DNA from: Hyphomonadaceae bacterium
GTDB taxonomy: Bacteria > Pseudomonadota > Alphaproteobacteria > Caulobacterales > Hyphomonadaceae
Assembly: GCA_030158285.1 (NCBI GenBank)
Contig: JAOATF010000144.1
Coordinates: 1-45,171, forward strand
Reading direction: 5' to 3'
Length of the DNA stretch: 45,171 bases
Numbering within the stretch: the stretch's first letter is position 1; every line of letters starts with the position of its first letter. Both the position numbers and the translations under genes were made by a program. The notes under the pieces are model-generated. The model had not been told where the DNA came from. It did not search any database and saw only the letters and a program-made list of their open reading frames with translations. Below, in pieces: positions 7,785-19,092 of this stretch.

Positions 7785-8450
7785 CTAGTCGATCGCCGTC
7801 CGCAAAGCCATCGCAGCCCCGAAGGGCGCCGTCGCGATCCCGAACAGCGAGGCCGAGGCCGTCAGCATCAGCGCCCCCGCCCAGTCCGCCCCGTTCGCGG
7901 CCGCATCCAGCGTCGCCGCCCCGAAGATCATGGTCGGCACATAAAGCGGCAGCGTCACCAGCGCGATTAGCAGCCCGCCCCGCCGCATCCCCGCCGCCAG
8001 CGCGGCGCCAATAGACCCAAAGAAGAAGAACGCCAGCGACCCCACCAGCGAGGCGAGGAAAATGAGACCCGACTGCTCCGGCGCACCCTGCAGCATGATC
8101 CACAGCACCGGCGACAGGATCGCCAGCGGGATGCCCGTCGCAATCCAGTGCGCCAGCGTCTTGGCCAGCGCGATGCCTTCCATGCCGACGCCCGACCCGG
8201 CATAGGCATCCAGCGTCCCGTCCTCGAGATCGGCCTGGAAGAGACGCTCCATCGGCAACAGGCTCGACAGCGCCAGCGCGATCCACATCACGCCCGGCCC
8301 GGCCGTCTGCAGCGCTTCTGTCTCCGCCCCCACAGCAAACGGCGTCATGCTCGCCGACGCCGCAAAGAACCCCACCGGCAAGGCGGCCCCGCCCCCGCCC
8401 GACCAGGCCAGCTTCAGCTCACGCACAAAGACCGAAAACGACGCGCTCAT
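7785..8450 (-). CDS. ccmB: Haem exporter permease CcmB
   Basis: 221 residues, six predicted helices. The start (FVRELKLAWSGGGGAALPVGFFAASASMTPFAVG) and the PMERLFQADLEDGTLDAY block are typical of CcmB, the permease half of the CcmAB ABC complex that releases holo-CcmE. The ATG at 8450 overlaps the ccmA TGA (ATGA). The open frame continues upstream into ccmA, but that extension is not credible. Confidence 0.93.
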   Translation of the reverse strand: MSASFSVFVRELKLAWSGGGGAALPVGFFAASASMTPFAVGAETEALQTAGPGVMWIALALSSLLPMERLFQADLEDGTLDAYAGSGVGMEGIALAKTLAHWIATGIPLAILSPVLWIMLQGAPEQSGLIFLASLVGSLAFFFFGSIGAALAAGMRRGGLLIALVTLPLYVPTMIFGAATLDAAANGADWAGALMLTASASLFGIATAPFGAAMALRTAID

Positions 8451-9067
8451 GTCCGCCCCGCCTTCGCCTTCAACTCGGAAATATCCAGCACGCGCGAGCC
8501 CGCAAAGCCTTCGCCATGCACCGCCGCGATCACCATGCCGCCGCGCGCCCGATGCTCCGCCACCAGTTGGCCCACCAGCGTGCGGCCCTCCGTGTCCAGC
8601 GCCGCCGTCGGTTCGTCCAGCAGCCACACCGGACGCGGCTCGATCAGCAACCGCGTCAGCGCCAGCCGCCGCTTCTGCCCCGCCGAAAGCCCCCGGCCCG
8701 GCACCGCATTCCGGCTCGACAGCCCGACCCGCTTCATCGCGGCATCAGCTTCCGCAACGGGACGGCCGAAATACCGCGCCCAGAATCGCGCCTGCTCGAT
8801 GGCTGTTTCGGAGGGCTTCACCGCGTCCAGGTGCCCGAGAAAGTGCCGTCCGGCCTCCTCCCCTGCGCCCGGCCCTGCGCCCGAATATCGCACCTCACCG
8901 GCGTGCTGGCGGGTCAATCCGGCGAGAATGCGAAGCAGAGTCGACTTCCCGGACCCGTTGGCCCCCCGCAACTCAAGCGACTCCCCCGCCGAAAGGCTGA
9001 AATTCAGTCCCTCGAACAGCACGCGAAGCCCGCGCGCTGCCGCAAGGTTTTCGACCGCGAGGGTCAC
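8447..9067 (-). CDS. ccmA: Haem exporter ATPase CcmA
   Basis: An ABC ATPase of ~206 residues, the normal CcmA size. Walker A is GANGSGKST, the signature is LSAGQKRRLAL, Walker B is VWLLDEPTAALD, and the H-loop His is in AAVHGEG. It powers CcmE release in cytochrome c maturation. The start is uncertain: no ATG is available, and I chose the GTG at 9067 (VTLAVENL); a TTG about 24 bases upstream sits almost on an AAGGA and is less likely. The gene is divergent from acnA with ~150 bases between, a conserved arrangement in alphaproteobacteria. Confidence 0.88.
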   Translation of the reverse strand: MTLAVENLAAARGLRVLFEGLNFSLSAGESLELRGANGSGKSTLLRILAGLTRQHAGEVRYSGAGPGAGEEAGRHFLGHLDAVKPSETAIEQARFWARYFGRPVAEADAAMKRVGLSSRNAVPGRGLSAGQKRRLALTRLLIEPRPVWLLDEPTAALDTEGRTLVGQLVAEHRARGGMVIAAVHGEGFAGSRVLDISELKAKAGRT

Positions 9068-9214
9068 GGATGAGGCGCCGGCGCCAGTCAATTCCTTTAC
9101 CCCTTCTGGTGCATTTGCTTCCCATAACGGCGTCCTGTAGGAACGCCGCCAGAGCGGGAGGCCCGCCCCTCCCCTGAAGACAAGAACCTGATGCCCCGGA
9201 AGGGTGATCCCGAC

Positions 9215-11899
<2,685 letters not shown>

Positions 11900-12001
11900 T
11901 CCTGCAAGGTTTCACGCCCAAGGTTTCGTGATGGAGGGGTGACCGGGGGGTCACGGCCTCTTGATTCGCGGTTGAGTGAAGCTGCGAGATAACGGGTTGG
12001 A

Positions 12002-12727
12002 ATGAGGTCGTTTCTCGCAACTTTCGCCTCGGCGCTCCTGCTGCTTGTGGCCACGCCTGCCGCCTTCGCCCAGAAGGGCGGCATGGACGTTCCCGAGCAC
12101 GCCGCCCGTCCGGTGGTGATGGAACTGTTCTCCAGCCAGAGCTGTGGTAACTGCCCGGCCGCGAACGCCAACATCATCAAGCTGTCCGAACGCTCCGACG
12201 TGATCGCCATCACCTACCCGGTGAACATCTGGGATTACCTCGGCTGGGACGACACCTTCGCCAAGCCGGAATTCTCCGAGCGCCAGAAGCGCTACAACCG
12301 CGTCCTCGGCTATCGTGGCCCCTACACGCCGCAGGTCGTCTATTCCGGCCGCCTGCACGGCCCCGGCACCAGCATCAAGGACATCGAGGAGCGTTTCGCC
12401 AAGCGCGACATCAGCCCCTACGCCGCCAACGTTTCGTTCGAGAAGGACGGCGTCCTCGTGTCCGGCGCCCTGCCTGACAAGGTCGAGAAGGCCGGCGTCA
12501 TCGTCGTGCACTACCGTCCCGGCGCAACAAAGGTCACGCCCGGCGGCGGCACGAACAAGGGCAAGGCGATGACCTACTGGAACCTCGTCACCAAGTTCGA
12601 ACAGGTCGGCGACTGGAAAGGCGGCGCACAGAAATACGCCGTGAAATGCCCGTCGGCCTGCGTCGTCCTCGTCCAGAAGAACGGCCCCGAAGGCATGGTC
12701 ATCGGCGCCCTGCAGAAGAAGCAGTAG
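12002..12727 (+). CDS. DUF1223 thioredoxin-like exported protein
   Basis: 241 residues with a clear signal peptide (cut likely after AAFA). VVMELFSSQSCGNCPAANANI places a CxxC (CGNC) in a thioredoxin-like fold, the hallmark of DUF1223. ITYPVNIWDYLGWDDTF and the YTPQVVYSGR block are also typical. Its role is unknown; a periplasmic redox or thiol function is inference. DUF1223 genes next to acnA are familiar in alphaproteobacteria. The ~100 bases from acnA hold a short GTGACC/GGTCAC hairpin without a T run. Confidence 0.87.
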   Translation: MRSFLATFASALLLLVATPAAFAQKGGMDVPEHAARPVVMELFSSQSCGNCPAANANIIKLSERSDVIAITYPVNIWDYLGWDDTFAKPEFSERQKRYNRVLGYRGPYTPQVVYSGRLHGPGTSIKDIEERFAKRDISPYAANVSFEKDGVLVSGALPDKVEKAGVIVVHYRPGATKVTPGGGTNKGKAMTYWNLVTKFEQVGDWKGGAQKYAVKCPSACVVLVQKNGPEGMVIGALQKKQ

Positions 12728-12736
12728 GTCGAAGCC

Positions 12737-13765
12737 CTACCCCGCAATCGCCGCCAGCGGCGTCGCGAACGCGCCCCAGTCCAGCTCCGTCAGCGCAAAC
12801 GCCCACGGCGCGGCCTTCGCATTGATCGCGCCCGCCTGCGCCACGGCGGCTTCCGGTGCGCCTTCGCCCACCGCCGCGCTCACCGTCACCCAGGCCTTGT
12901 CCTTCGCGCGCCAGCACCGCACGACGATCACCACGCCGGACTTCAGCCGCGTCACATGCTCGGCGACGGGCATGCCGACGCCGATCTCGCCCGCCGGCGC
13001 CACGTCCACCGGCGAGAGCCGCGTCAAAGCCTCGGCCACCATCGCCGGCCCGAGCGCCATCACGCCCGCACTCTTGTCGTAGGGCGGCGCCAATTCATAG
13101 CCGACCGGCCCGGCGATAACGCGATAGGCCGGCCCCTGCCCCGGCCGCACATCTGCGCCCGCAATGTCGTCCGGCGCCACCTTGATGAGGTCGAGGTCCA
13201 GCCACGCCGCCGCGCGCTGCAAGGGCGGCAACACCGCGCCGCCGATCTCCCACGCCTGCAGGTCATCCGGCCCGCGCACATAGCTGCGCCCGTCGCGATA
13301 CCCGACGATCAGCCTGGCGAAATTGTTGCCCTTGCCATCGCCCACTTCCAGCAGCGCACCCGTGCCGCCCGTCATCGGATCACCCAGCCCGATGCGATCC
13401 ATCTTGCGCTCGTCGCGCGTCATCGGCGCGGCATAGACCATGTGCGACAGCGCCTCGGTCAGCTCCTGCATCTTGGCCGCCGTGACCGGATAAGACCCCT
13501 TCTCCGCCAGCACCCACTCATCGCCATTGCGCACAAGGTGGTAGCTCTCCTCCTTGGTCGTCACCATCACCAGCGAGGCAAGGCCCGCCTTCCCCGCATA
13601 CGCCGGTAATACCAGCCGTCCCACTTCCGAGCGCGCCAGCTCATTGCCCGGCGGCATCCACGCTGCCACGCCCAGCGCCACCGACACAGCCGCCACGCCG
13701 CCGAGGATCATCAGCGTCCGCCGCCGCGTCTTCATCCGGCCCATCTTCTGGTTATCTGCCGTCAT
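12737..13765 (-). CDS. DUF4340 domain protein of a Gld-like ABC operon
   Basis: 342 residues. An N-terminal anchor helix (TLMILGGVAAVSVALGVAAW) precedes a DUF4340-type region: GYRDGRSYVRGPDDLQAWEIGG and the W-x-D-x-D-L-I-K block after PLQRAAAWLDLDLIKV are characteristic. DUF4340 proteins are encoded beside GldG-like ABC components, but their function is unknown. The ATG at 13765 overlaps the upstream gene's TGA (ATGA). It is the last gene of the four-gene operon and converges on DUF1223 with 9 bases between stops. Confidence 0.8.
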   Translation of the reverse strand: MTADNQKMGRMKTRRRTLMILGGVAAVSVALGVAAWMPPGNELARSEVGRLVLPAYAGKAGLASLVMVTTKEESYHLVRNGDEWVLAEKGSYPVTAAKMQELTEALSHMVYAAPMTRDERKMDRIGLGDPMTGGTGALLEVGDGKGNNFARLIVGYRDGRSYVRGPDDLQAWEIGGAVLPPLQRAAAWLDLDLIKVAPDDIAGADVRPGQGPAYRVIAGPVGYELAPPYDKSAGVMALGPAMVAEALTRLSPVDVAPAGEIGVGMPVAEHVTRLKSGVVIVVRCWRAKDKAWVTVSAAVGEGAPEAAVAQAGAINAKAAPWAFALTELDWGAFATPLAAIAG

Positions 13766-15621
13766 GCCGCGCCTCCGCGCTTGCGCCCGCGCCAGACAAA
13801 CACGCCGATCCCGATCAGCCCCGCCAGCAGCGGCGGCAGCCACACATTGAGCAGTATCAGCTGGCCTTCCAGCGCATCGATGTCGCGCCGGAACTCCCGC
13901 TCCACACCGCGCAACTCCTTGCGCCGTTCGGCTGCTTCCTCGCGATAGCCCGCAATCTCCGCCAGGTCGTCCGGAGAGGACGCCGCCCCGCCTGCGCGCC
14001 GCGCCTCCAGCGCCGAGATACGCTGCTCGGCATCCTTCAGCAGGTCTTCCAGCCGCTTCTGCTCGGCAAACAGCCGCGTCCGCGCCGCCTCGCGCAGGTC
14101 GTCCACCCGCTTCATCGGCCGCAATGCCGGCGCCCGCGAACGCAACTCGGTCAGCGCCGGATCGCCGCCCAGATTGTCGAGCGCATTCAGCAGGAACGCC
14201 GCATTGTCCGCCAGCGCCGCGCCCGTCTGCGGATGCACATAGAAACTGTCGTCGAACAGATCGCTGTCCGCGATCAGGATGATTTTCGCCTCGCGATCGG
14301 AATCCGCAACAAAAGGCGGCACGCGCGCCATCTCCTGCCGGTGCAGCTCGGCCACCACCGGATCATCCTCCGCCGGCGCCGCCGGCGGTCCCGTGAAGGT
14401 CGAACGCAGCTTGCCAGAAAGACGCGCCGCCAGGACCTGCTGCGCGCCCGTCGCCTTGTAAGCATCCATCACGACGCGCGGCGCAGGATCGCTCGCCGCC
14501 AGCTCGGCCGGCAGCAAGGCTGCTTCCGCACTCGACGTTATCAGCGGTTCAACCGTCACGCCCGGCGGCGGGCTCAGCAGCAAATGCCCCGGCGCGCCAA
14601 AATTCACCGGCCGCGAAAGATCGCTCGTGACCACATCTGCGCGCGACATCAGCGATGGCGTCGGCGCCGGGAACAGCGGCTGGCCCACCTGCGCGCGCCG
14701 CCCTGCGCCCATATCCACCGTGATCGGCAACGCCAGCGAAGCATCCGCCACCACCAGCCCGTCATCCTCAAGGCCCAGCATCTTCGCGATGGGGCCCAGC
14801 GTGGAGGCCACCTCCGCCCCACCCTGCTGGACCTGCGCGGCACGCGAGACCGGATCAACCGCGATCACCGCAGCGCCTTTGTGCAGCAGGAACTGCTCGA
14901 CCACGTAAGCCTGCCACTCATCCAGCGCCGGCGGATGCACCATCAGCAAAACATCCGTGTCCGCCGGCAGCGCCCGGAAATCGCGCGGCACAATCACGAT
15001 CTCATACGCCCGCGACCCTTCGCGCAGCAGGAAGGCCGACCCCGGCTCGGACGGATGCAGCTGGTAAGCCAGCAGCGAGGACAGCACGGCAACCTTCGGC
15101 GGGGCAGGATCATCCAGCTGTGAGATCAGCCGCACCAGCTCGTATTCCAGCAACGCATCGCGCTCCGGCGACAGGAACGGGATCGCGATATTGTCCGCGG
15201 CCGTGTTGTGCCCGATCACGCCGAGATAGAGCGGCTCGCCCCCTTGTGTCGGCGTCGCCTGCAGGCCCGCCGCAACGATGCGATCTTCCTCATCCGAGAA
15301 CGGCTCCGGCGAGATCTCGCGGATCTTCACCTTGCCATCGCTTTGCGCCGCGATCTCCGCCATCAACTGCCGCACACGGTCGGCATGCGCGCGGATCGCC
15401 GGATACTGCGCGCCCAGCTCGCGCGAATAGACGAACTCCAGCTCCACCGGCTCGATCAGCCGCTGCACCACCAGCTTCGCCGACGACGACAGCGTGAACA
15501 GCTTGTTCGCCGTAAAATCCGCCCGCGCCCCCGGCAGCCAGCGCCACGCCGCCAGATTGAGGCCCGCGAACACGAGGACCACCAGCACGCTCAACAGGAT
15601 GGCGTAGTGACTGCGCTTCAT
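13762..15621 (-). CDS. GldG-like ABC-associated membrane protein
   Basis: 619 residues. One N-terminal helix (YAILLSVLVVLVFAGLNLAAW) is followed by the block FTANKLFTLSSSAKLVVQRL, the conserved start of GldG/ABC-auxiliary proteins. A large extracytoplasmic domain follows. A Glu/Arg-rich coiled coil (residues ~525-590) ends in a last helix (LLNVWLPPLLAGLIGIGVFVW) and a basic tail. In Bacteroidetes GldG partners GldA and GldF in gliding; here it is probably an ABC accessory subunit of unknown function. The start overlaps the permease stop by one base (TGATG). The frame is open upstream, but that extension overlaps the permease. Confidence 0.85.
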   Translation of the reverse strand: MKRSHYAILLSVLVVLVFAGLNLAAWRWLPGARADFTANKLFTLSSSAKLVVQRLIEPVELEFVYSRELGAQYPAIRAHADRVRQLMAEIAAQSDGKVKIREISPEPFSDEEDRIVAAGLQATPTQGGEPLYLGVIGHNTAADNIAIPFLSPERDALLEYELVRLISQLDDPAPPKVAVLSSLLAYQLHPSEPGSAFLLREGSRAYEIVIVPRDFRALPADTDVLLMVHPPALDEWQAYVVEQFLLHKGAAVIAVDPVSRAAQVQQGGAEVASTLGPIAKMLGLEDDGLVVADASLALPITVDMGAGRRAQVGQPLFPAPTPSLMSRADVVTSDLSRPVNFGAPGHLLLSPPPGVTVEPLITSSAEAALLPAELAASDPAPRVVMDAYKATGAQQVLAARLSGKLRSTFTGPPAAPAEDDPVVAELHRQEMARVPPFVADSDREAKIILIADSDLFDDSFYVHPQTGAALADNAAFLLNALDNLGGDPALTELRSRAPALRPMKRVDDLREAARTRLFAEQKRLEDLLKDAEQRISALEARRAGGAASSPDDLAEIAGYREEAAERRKELRGVEREFRRDIDALEGQLILLNVWLPPLLAGLIGIGVFVWRGRKRGGAA

Positions 15622-16361
15622 CACCCGCCCTTCCGTCCGGAGACCCAGATCGCGTTGAGCGACAGCCACAGAGCGATGAAGCCGAGATAGAAGACCAGCG
15701 AACGCAGCTCGAGCACGCCTCTCTGTGCGGCCTCGAAATGCGCCAACAGCGAGAACGACGCCAGCACGTCCGCCAGCCCCGGCCCCAGCGCCGAGCCCAC
15801 AATCGGCAGCCCCGCCGCCGTGAACAGGAAGCCCACCGCCACCGACAGCACGAACGCCACCACCTGGTTGCCAGCCGCCGCCGACATCGCACACGCAATG
15901 GCGAGGAACCCGCCCGCCATCAGGAAGCTCATCAGATAGCCCAGCGCGATCGCCGCATTATCCGGCGATCCCAGCCAGTTCACCGACATCCACATCGGCG
16001 CCGTCATCGCCAGCGCCGCCCCCGCCACCGTCCACGCCGCCAGGAACTTCCCCACCACCAGCGACCATGTCGGCGCCGGCAGGCTCAGCAGCAGCTCCAG
16101 CGTCCCGCCCCGCGCCTCATCCGCCCACAACCGCATCGCAATCGCCGGCAGGAACACCAGCCACAGCCACGGATGGAACAGGAAGAACGGCGACAGGTCC
16201 GCCTGGTTCGTGTCGAAGAACCGTCCGATCTCGAACGTGAAAGCACCCACCGCGATCAGGAAGATCGCGATGAACACATAGGCCAGCGGCGTCAGGAAGT
16301 ACGCCGCCAGCTCGCGCAGGTAGATCGCGCGCAGCGTGTTCAGCGCCGGCCGCGCCTGCAT
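15621..16361 (-). CDS. ABC-2 type permease, GldF-like
   Basis: 246 residues, six helices. The start (RAIYLRELAAYFLTPLAYVFIAIFLIAVGAFTF) and the MRLWADEARGGTLELLLSLPAPTWSLVVGKFLAAW block are the ABC-2/GldF signature. ATG 16361 was chosen; a TTG at 16380, overlapping the ATPase stop, would add six residues (LIEAFA) and is possible. It lies between the ATPase and GldG-like genes and forms the membrane channel of this transporter. The substrate is unknown. Confidence 0.85.
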   Translation of the reverse strand: MQARPALNTLRAIYLRELAAYFLTPLAYVFIAIFLIAVGAFTFEIGRFFDTNQADLSPFFLFHPWLWLVFLPAIAMRLWADEARGGTLELLLSLPAPTWSLVVGKFLAAWTVAGAALAMTAPMWMSVNWLGSPDNAAIALGYLMSFLMAGGFLAIACAMSAAAGNQVVAFVLSVAVGFLFTAAGLPIVGSALGPGLADVLASFSLLAHFEAAQRGVLELRSLVFYLGFIALWLSLNAIWVSGRKGG

Positions 16362-16375
16362 GGCAAACGCTTCAA

Positions 16376-17107
16376 TCAAGCTGCCCTCTCCCCGCGCGTG
16401 AGCAGGTGAAACGCATCTTCCAGCCGCCCGCTCGCCGTCCGCCCCGCCAGCTCCTTCGGCGTCGTGTCCGCCTTGATCTCCCCGCGGTCGATCAGCACGA
16501 CGCGCGAACACATGGCCTCCACCTCATCGAGCTGGTGCGTCGAAATCAGGATCGCCTTGGTCGCGCTCATCCGCTTGATCAGCGCCCGCATCGCCACTTT
16601 CTGGTTCGGATCAAGACCATCCGTCGGCTCATCCAGGATCAAGACCGGCGGGTCATGCACGATCGCCCCCGCCAGCGCCACGCGCCGGCGATAGCCCTTC
16701 GATAGCGTCTCGATCGGATAGGTCAGCACGTCGGCGATCACAGCTTCGTCTGCCACGCGCGCAATCGCCTCTTTCGCCTCTGCACGCGACAGCCCGTGCG
16801 TGCGCGCCAGAAACGCAAGAAACGACCGCACGGACAGATCGAGATAAAGCGGCGCGCCCTCCGCCAGATAGCCCAGCGATGTCTGCGCCTGCGTGCGCTC
16901 CGACAGGATCGACGCGCCTGCGATCCACGCCTCCCCTGCATCCGGCTCGAGAAAGCCCGCGATCATCCGCAGCGTTGTCGACTTGCCCGCGCCATTGGGT
17001 CCGAGAAAGGCCACCGTCTCGCCCGCGCTCACCGACAGGCTGACGTCACGCACAACCTGGCGCTGGCCAAAGGACTTCGAGAGATCGGCGACTTTCAGCG
17101 CGTCCAT
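16376..17107 (-). CDS. ABC transporter ATPase, GldA-like
   Basis: 243 residues. Walker A is GPNGAGKST, the Q-loop region is TQAQTSLGYLAEG, the signature LSKGYRRRVALA, Walker B VLILDEPTDGLDP, and the H-loop His is in ISTHQLDEVE. The SKGYRRR form of the signature and the short C terminus fit the GldA/CcmA-like ABC-2 exporter ATPases. It is the first gene of the operon. Upstream is a 453-base intergenic region with GANTC and TTAA motifs that probably contains its promoter. Confidence 0.9.
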   Translation of the reverse strand: MDALKVADLSKSFGQRQVVRDVSLSVSAGETVAFLGPNGAGKSTTLRMIAGFLEPDAGEAWIAGASILSERTQAQTSLGYLAEGAPLYLDLSVRSFLAFLARTHGLSRAEAKEAIARVADEAVIADVLTYPIETLSKGYRRRVALAGAIVHDPPVLILDEPTDGLDPNQKVAMRALIKRMSATKAILISTHQLDEVEAMCSRVVLIDRGEIKADTTPKELAGRTASGRLEDAFHLLTRGERAA

Positions 17108-17560
17108 CTGGATATCCTGCGCCCCTCGTGAAGCGGGGCAAGCGCGGCGAAGTTAAGCCGTTGCATCGTGAAGATTCGTCGTATGCGAATCGCGTGTTTT
17201 GGAGAATCGCCAAATCGTCAGGTCATTAAGATTTGCGCGCGCGAATCCGCCCTGCGTTAACGCTTGAGCGAAACCGCAAACGCCTGCGCCACACTGCAAA
17301 ACGCCACGCGAACGCGTGGCCCGGCGGGCGTAAGTCTCTGATTTTCGGGGAGTGTTAGGTGTCGGGCGAACCGTCAGTCGCAACCCTGGGGGGCTGGGGG
17401 GCTGTTGGGTCCAAGGTCGGCGTCTTAACCATCCGCCCGACCCAGTTAACTTGGCGGGGATCGGTGTCTGCGGCAAGTCCTAAATGCGGTGATATTGCGA
17501 AATCTTCGTAATGATCGCAGCGTGCGTATCTTCAGCGTTGACCTGTGCACAGGAACCCAC
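17108..17560. promoter_or_regulatory. Intergenic region with GANTC and TTAA clusters, candidate CtrA/CcrM control region
   Basis: No credible gene is seen in these 453 bases between the divergent ATPase and DUF2794 genes. Four GANTC sites lie in 75 bases (17173, 17187, 17204, 17243), and TTAA occurs at 17153, 17226, 17257, 17425 and 17446. The site at 17425-17432 is TTAACCAT, the CtrA half-site known from Caulobacter, and the next TTAA follows after 17 bases instead of the canonical 7, one helical turn more. A GGGGGGCT direct repeat lies at about 17390-17400. Regulatory function is inferred from motifs only. Confidence 0.45.
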
Positions 17561-17911
17561 ATGACGCACCAGACTCATCCGGGAAGCTCCACTGCAAACA
17601 CGGCTCCTGGAAAACGCATCTGGTTCGATCGCCGCGAGCTCGACCTCATTCTCTGGACCTATGGCAAGCTCGTCGCCGAGGGCGAATGCCGCGACTACGC
17701 CATCGGCGCACACAGCGAATACGCAGCGTTCTGCATGTATAAACGCGCTGCCGAGGCGCCGACCTTCATCATCGAGAAATGGCCCGAGCTGGCGCGCAAG
17801 CAGGGCGCGTACTCGCTCGTGAACAGCACCGGACAGATCCTGAAACGCGGCCACGAGCTCGATGCCGTCCTGCGCTTCTTCGACAAGAAGCGCTTCCAGG
17901 TGATCGACTGA
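17561..17911 (+). CDS. DUF2794 conserved alphaproteobacterial protein
   Basis: 116 residues. FDRRELDLILWTYGKLVAEGECRDYAIGAH, the FIIEKWPELARKQGAYSLVNSTGQILKRGHEL block and the final LRFFDKKRFQVID match DUF2794. The family is small, cytosolic and largely alphaproteobacterial; no function is known. The ATG at 17561 has AGGAA seven bases upstream; the frame is open to 17489, but that part is leader. It is followed by a strong bidirectional terminator at 18027-18062. Confidence 0.87.
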   Translation: MTHQTHPGSSTANTAPGKRIWFDRRELDLILWTYGKLVAEGECRDYAIGAHSEYAAFCMYKRAAEAPTFIIEKWPELARKQGAYSLVNSTGQILKRGHELDAVLRFFDKKRFQVID

Positions 17912-18026
17912 ACGCCCGATCTCGCCGGATTTCGTCAGCTTGCCATCAGCAACACGACCACACGCCGACACTTCTCCACACGTCCTCCACAGCCACGCTC
18001 CACAGCTGTTGATGCCCTGAAACGAA

Positions 18027-18062
18027 AAGCCCCGGACCTTGCGGGTCCGGGGCTTCGATTTT
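18027..18062. terminator. Bidirectional intrinsic terminator
   Basis: A perfect 12-bp stem (AAGCCCCGGACC at 18027-18038 with GGTCCGGGGCTT at 18044-18055) and a five-base loop are followed by CGATTTT on the plus strand. AAAA lies on the other side, giving T's on the minus strand. It separates the convergent DUF2794 and Bax-inhibitor genes and can serve both. Confidence 0.9.
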
Positions 18063-18078
18063 CAGCTCTTGTCCGGTG

Positions 18079-18849
18079 CTATTCGCGCGAGGACAGGAAC
18101 ATCAGCACGATGCGGAACATGTTGATGAACGACACGAAGAAGTTCAGCGCGCCCAGGTTCGTCATGGCCGCCAGCGTGCGCTGGTCGCCATCGAAGGCGT
18201 AGTACATGTTCTTCAGCTGCTGGGTCTCAACCGCGATCAGCACGGCCGACAGACCGAACACCGCGCCCATGATGATCCATTCCATCGTGGACGAGGCCGG
18301 CAGGAAGAAGTTCAGCAGCGACAGCGCCACCACGCCCCACAGCGCCATCATGGCGAAGGAGCCGATGCCCGACATGTCACGCTTCGTCGTGTAGCCGAAC
18401 AGCGACAGCGCGCCGAAGGCCGAAGCCGTGATCAGGAAGGCTTTCGCGATCGTGACATAGGTGGTCGTGAGACCAATGCCGCCGCGCGTGGAGGACGACA
18501 GGCCGGACTCAGCCATCAGCACCCAGGTGCCAAGGCCAAGACCCATCAGCACGACGATGCCCCAATAGAGAATGCCCGAGGCCAGCGGCGACGGGTTCCG
18601 CATCATGAAGGCCGAGCCGAGCAGCAGAACCACCGGGCCCCACTGCACCACGTAAACCAGCGGCGTGCCGAACACGAGTTCGGTCACGGCCGGAACGGCG
18701 CCAGCCGCATAGGCCATCGCGCCCGCGAGCAGGATGCCGAGGAAAAGCTTGTTGTAGACGCCGAGCATGAATTTGCGCAGGCCGGCGTCCATGGACATGT
18801 CGCCTGTCTGCGCGCCTGTGCGCGAGGAGGCATATTGGAAGTCAGCCAT
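18079..18849 (-). CDS. Bax inhibitor-1/YccA family membrane protein
   Basis: 256 residues with seven membrane helices. The N terminus (MDAGLRKFMLGVYNKLFLGILLAGAMAY) and the C-terminal block from ETQQLKNMYYAFDGDQRT to NFFVSFINMFRIVLMFLSSRE are the usual marks of bacterial BI-1/YbhL proteins. Family members are pH-dependent Ca2+ leak channels or modulators of the FtsH protease. I start at MADFQYAS (ATG 18849); the frame continues upstream but overlaps nothing conserved. It is divergent from thpR. Confidence 0.9.
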   Translation of the reverse strand: MADFQYASSRTGAQTGDMSMDAGLRKFMLGVYNKLFLGILLAGAMAYAAGAVPAVTELVFGTPLVYVVQWGPVVLLLGSAFMMRNPSPLASGILYWGIVVLMGLGLGTWVLMAESGLSSSTRGGIGLTTTYVTIAKAFLITASAFGALSLFGYTTKRDMSGIGSFAMMALWGVVALSLLNFFLPASSTMEWIIMGAVFGLSAVLIAVETQQLKNMYYAFDGDQRTLAAMTNLGALNFFVSFINMFRIVLMFLSSRE

Positions 18850-18978
18850 GGTCAGTGTTTCAACCCTCTGTCTGCGGCGGACGTGGTCCACCGATCCTCT
18901 TGAATAATGGTCATCCACCCCCTTTCTTGCAAGTAAATCCGGGGGTTTTCGCAGCGTCTGGCGCTAATGTGAGATGAT

Positions 18979-19002
18979 GAATCAAGGGCTAAGCCTTGAT
19001 TC
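18979..19002. promoter_or_regulatory. Inverted repeat carrying two GANTC sites, candidate operator
   Basis: Nine-bp arms GAATCAAGG (18979-18987) and CCTTGATTC (18994-19002) flank a six-base loop. Each arm ends in a CcrM-type GANTC site. There is no T run on either side, so an operator is more likely than a terminator. It lies in the 243-base gap between the divergent Bax-inhibitor and thpR genes; nothing else stands out in that gap. Confidence 0.5.
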
Positions 19003-19092
19003 CGCCCCGCTTCGGCACACCGGCAGGCCTGTAAGGAAAATTACGCAACTCCTCGCCTTTCCCGCGAGCACACCACACACGATCATGACGCC

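Noticed and set aside
11936-11956. GTGACC/GGTCAC hairpin after acnA as a terminator
   Set aside because: Only six pairs and no T run on either strand; left out as a separate feature.
17153-17476. A 107-codon ORF in the intergenic region on the minus strand
   Set aside because: No domain, low-complexity, no ribosome-binding site; the region looks regulatory.
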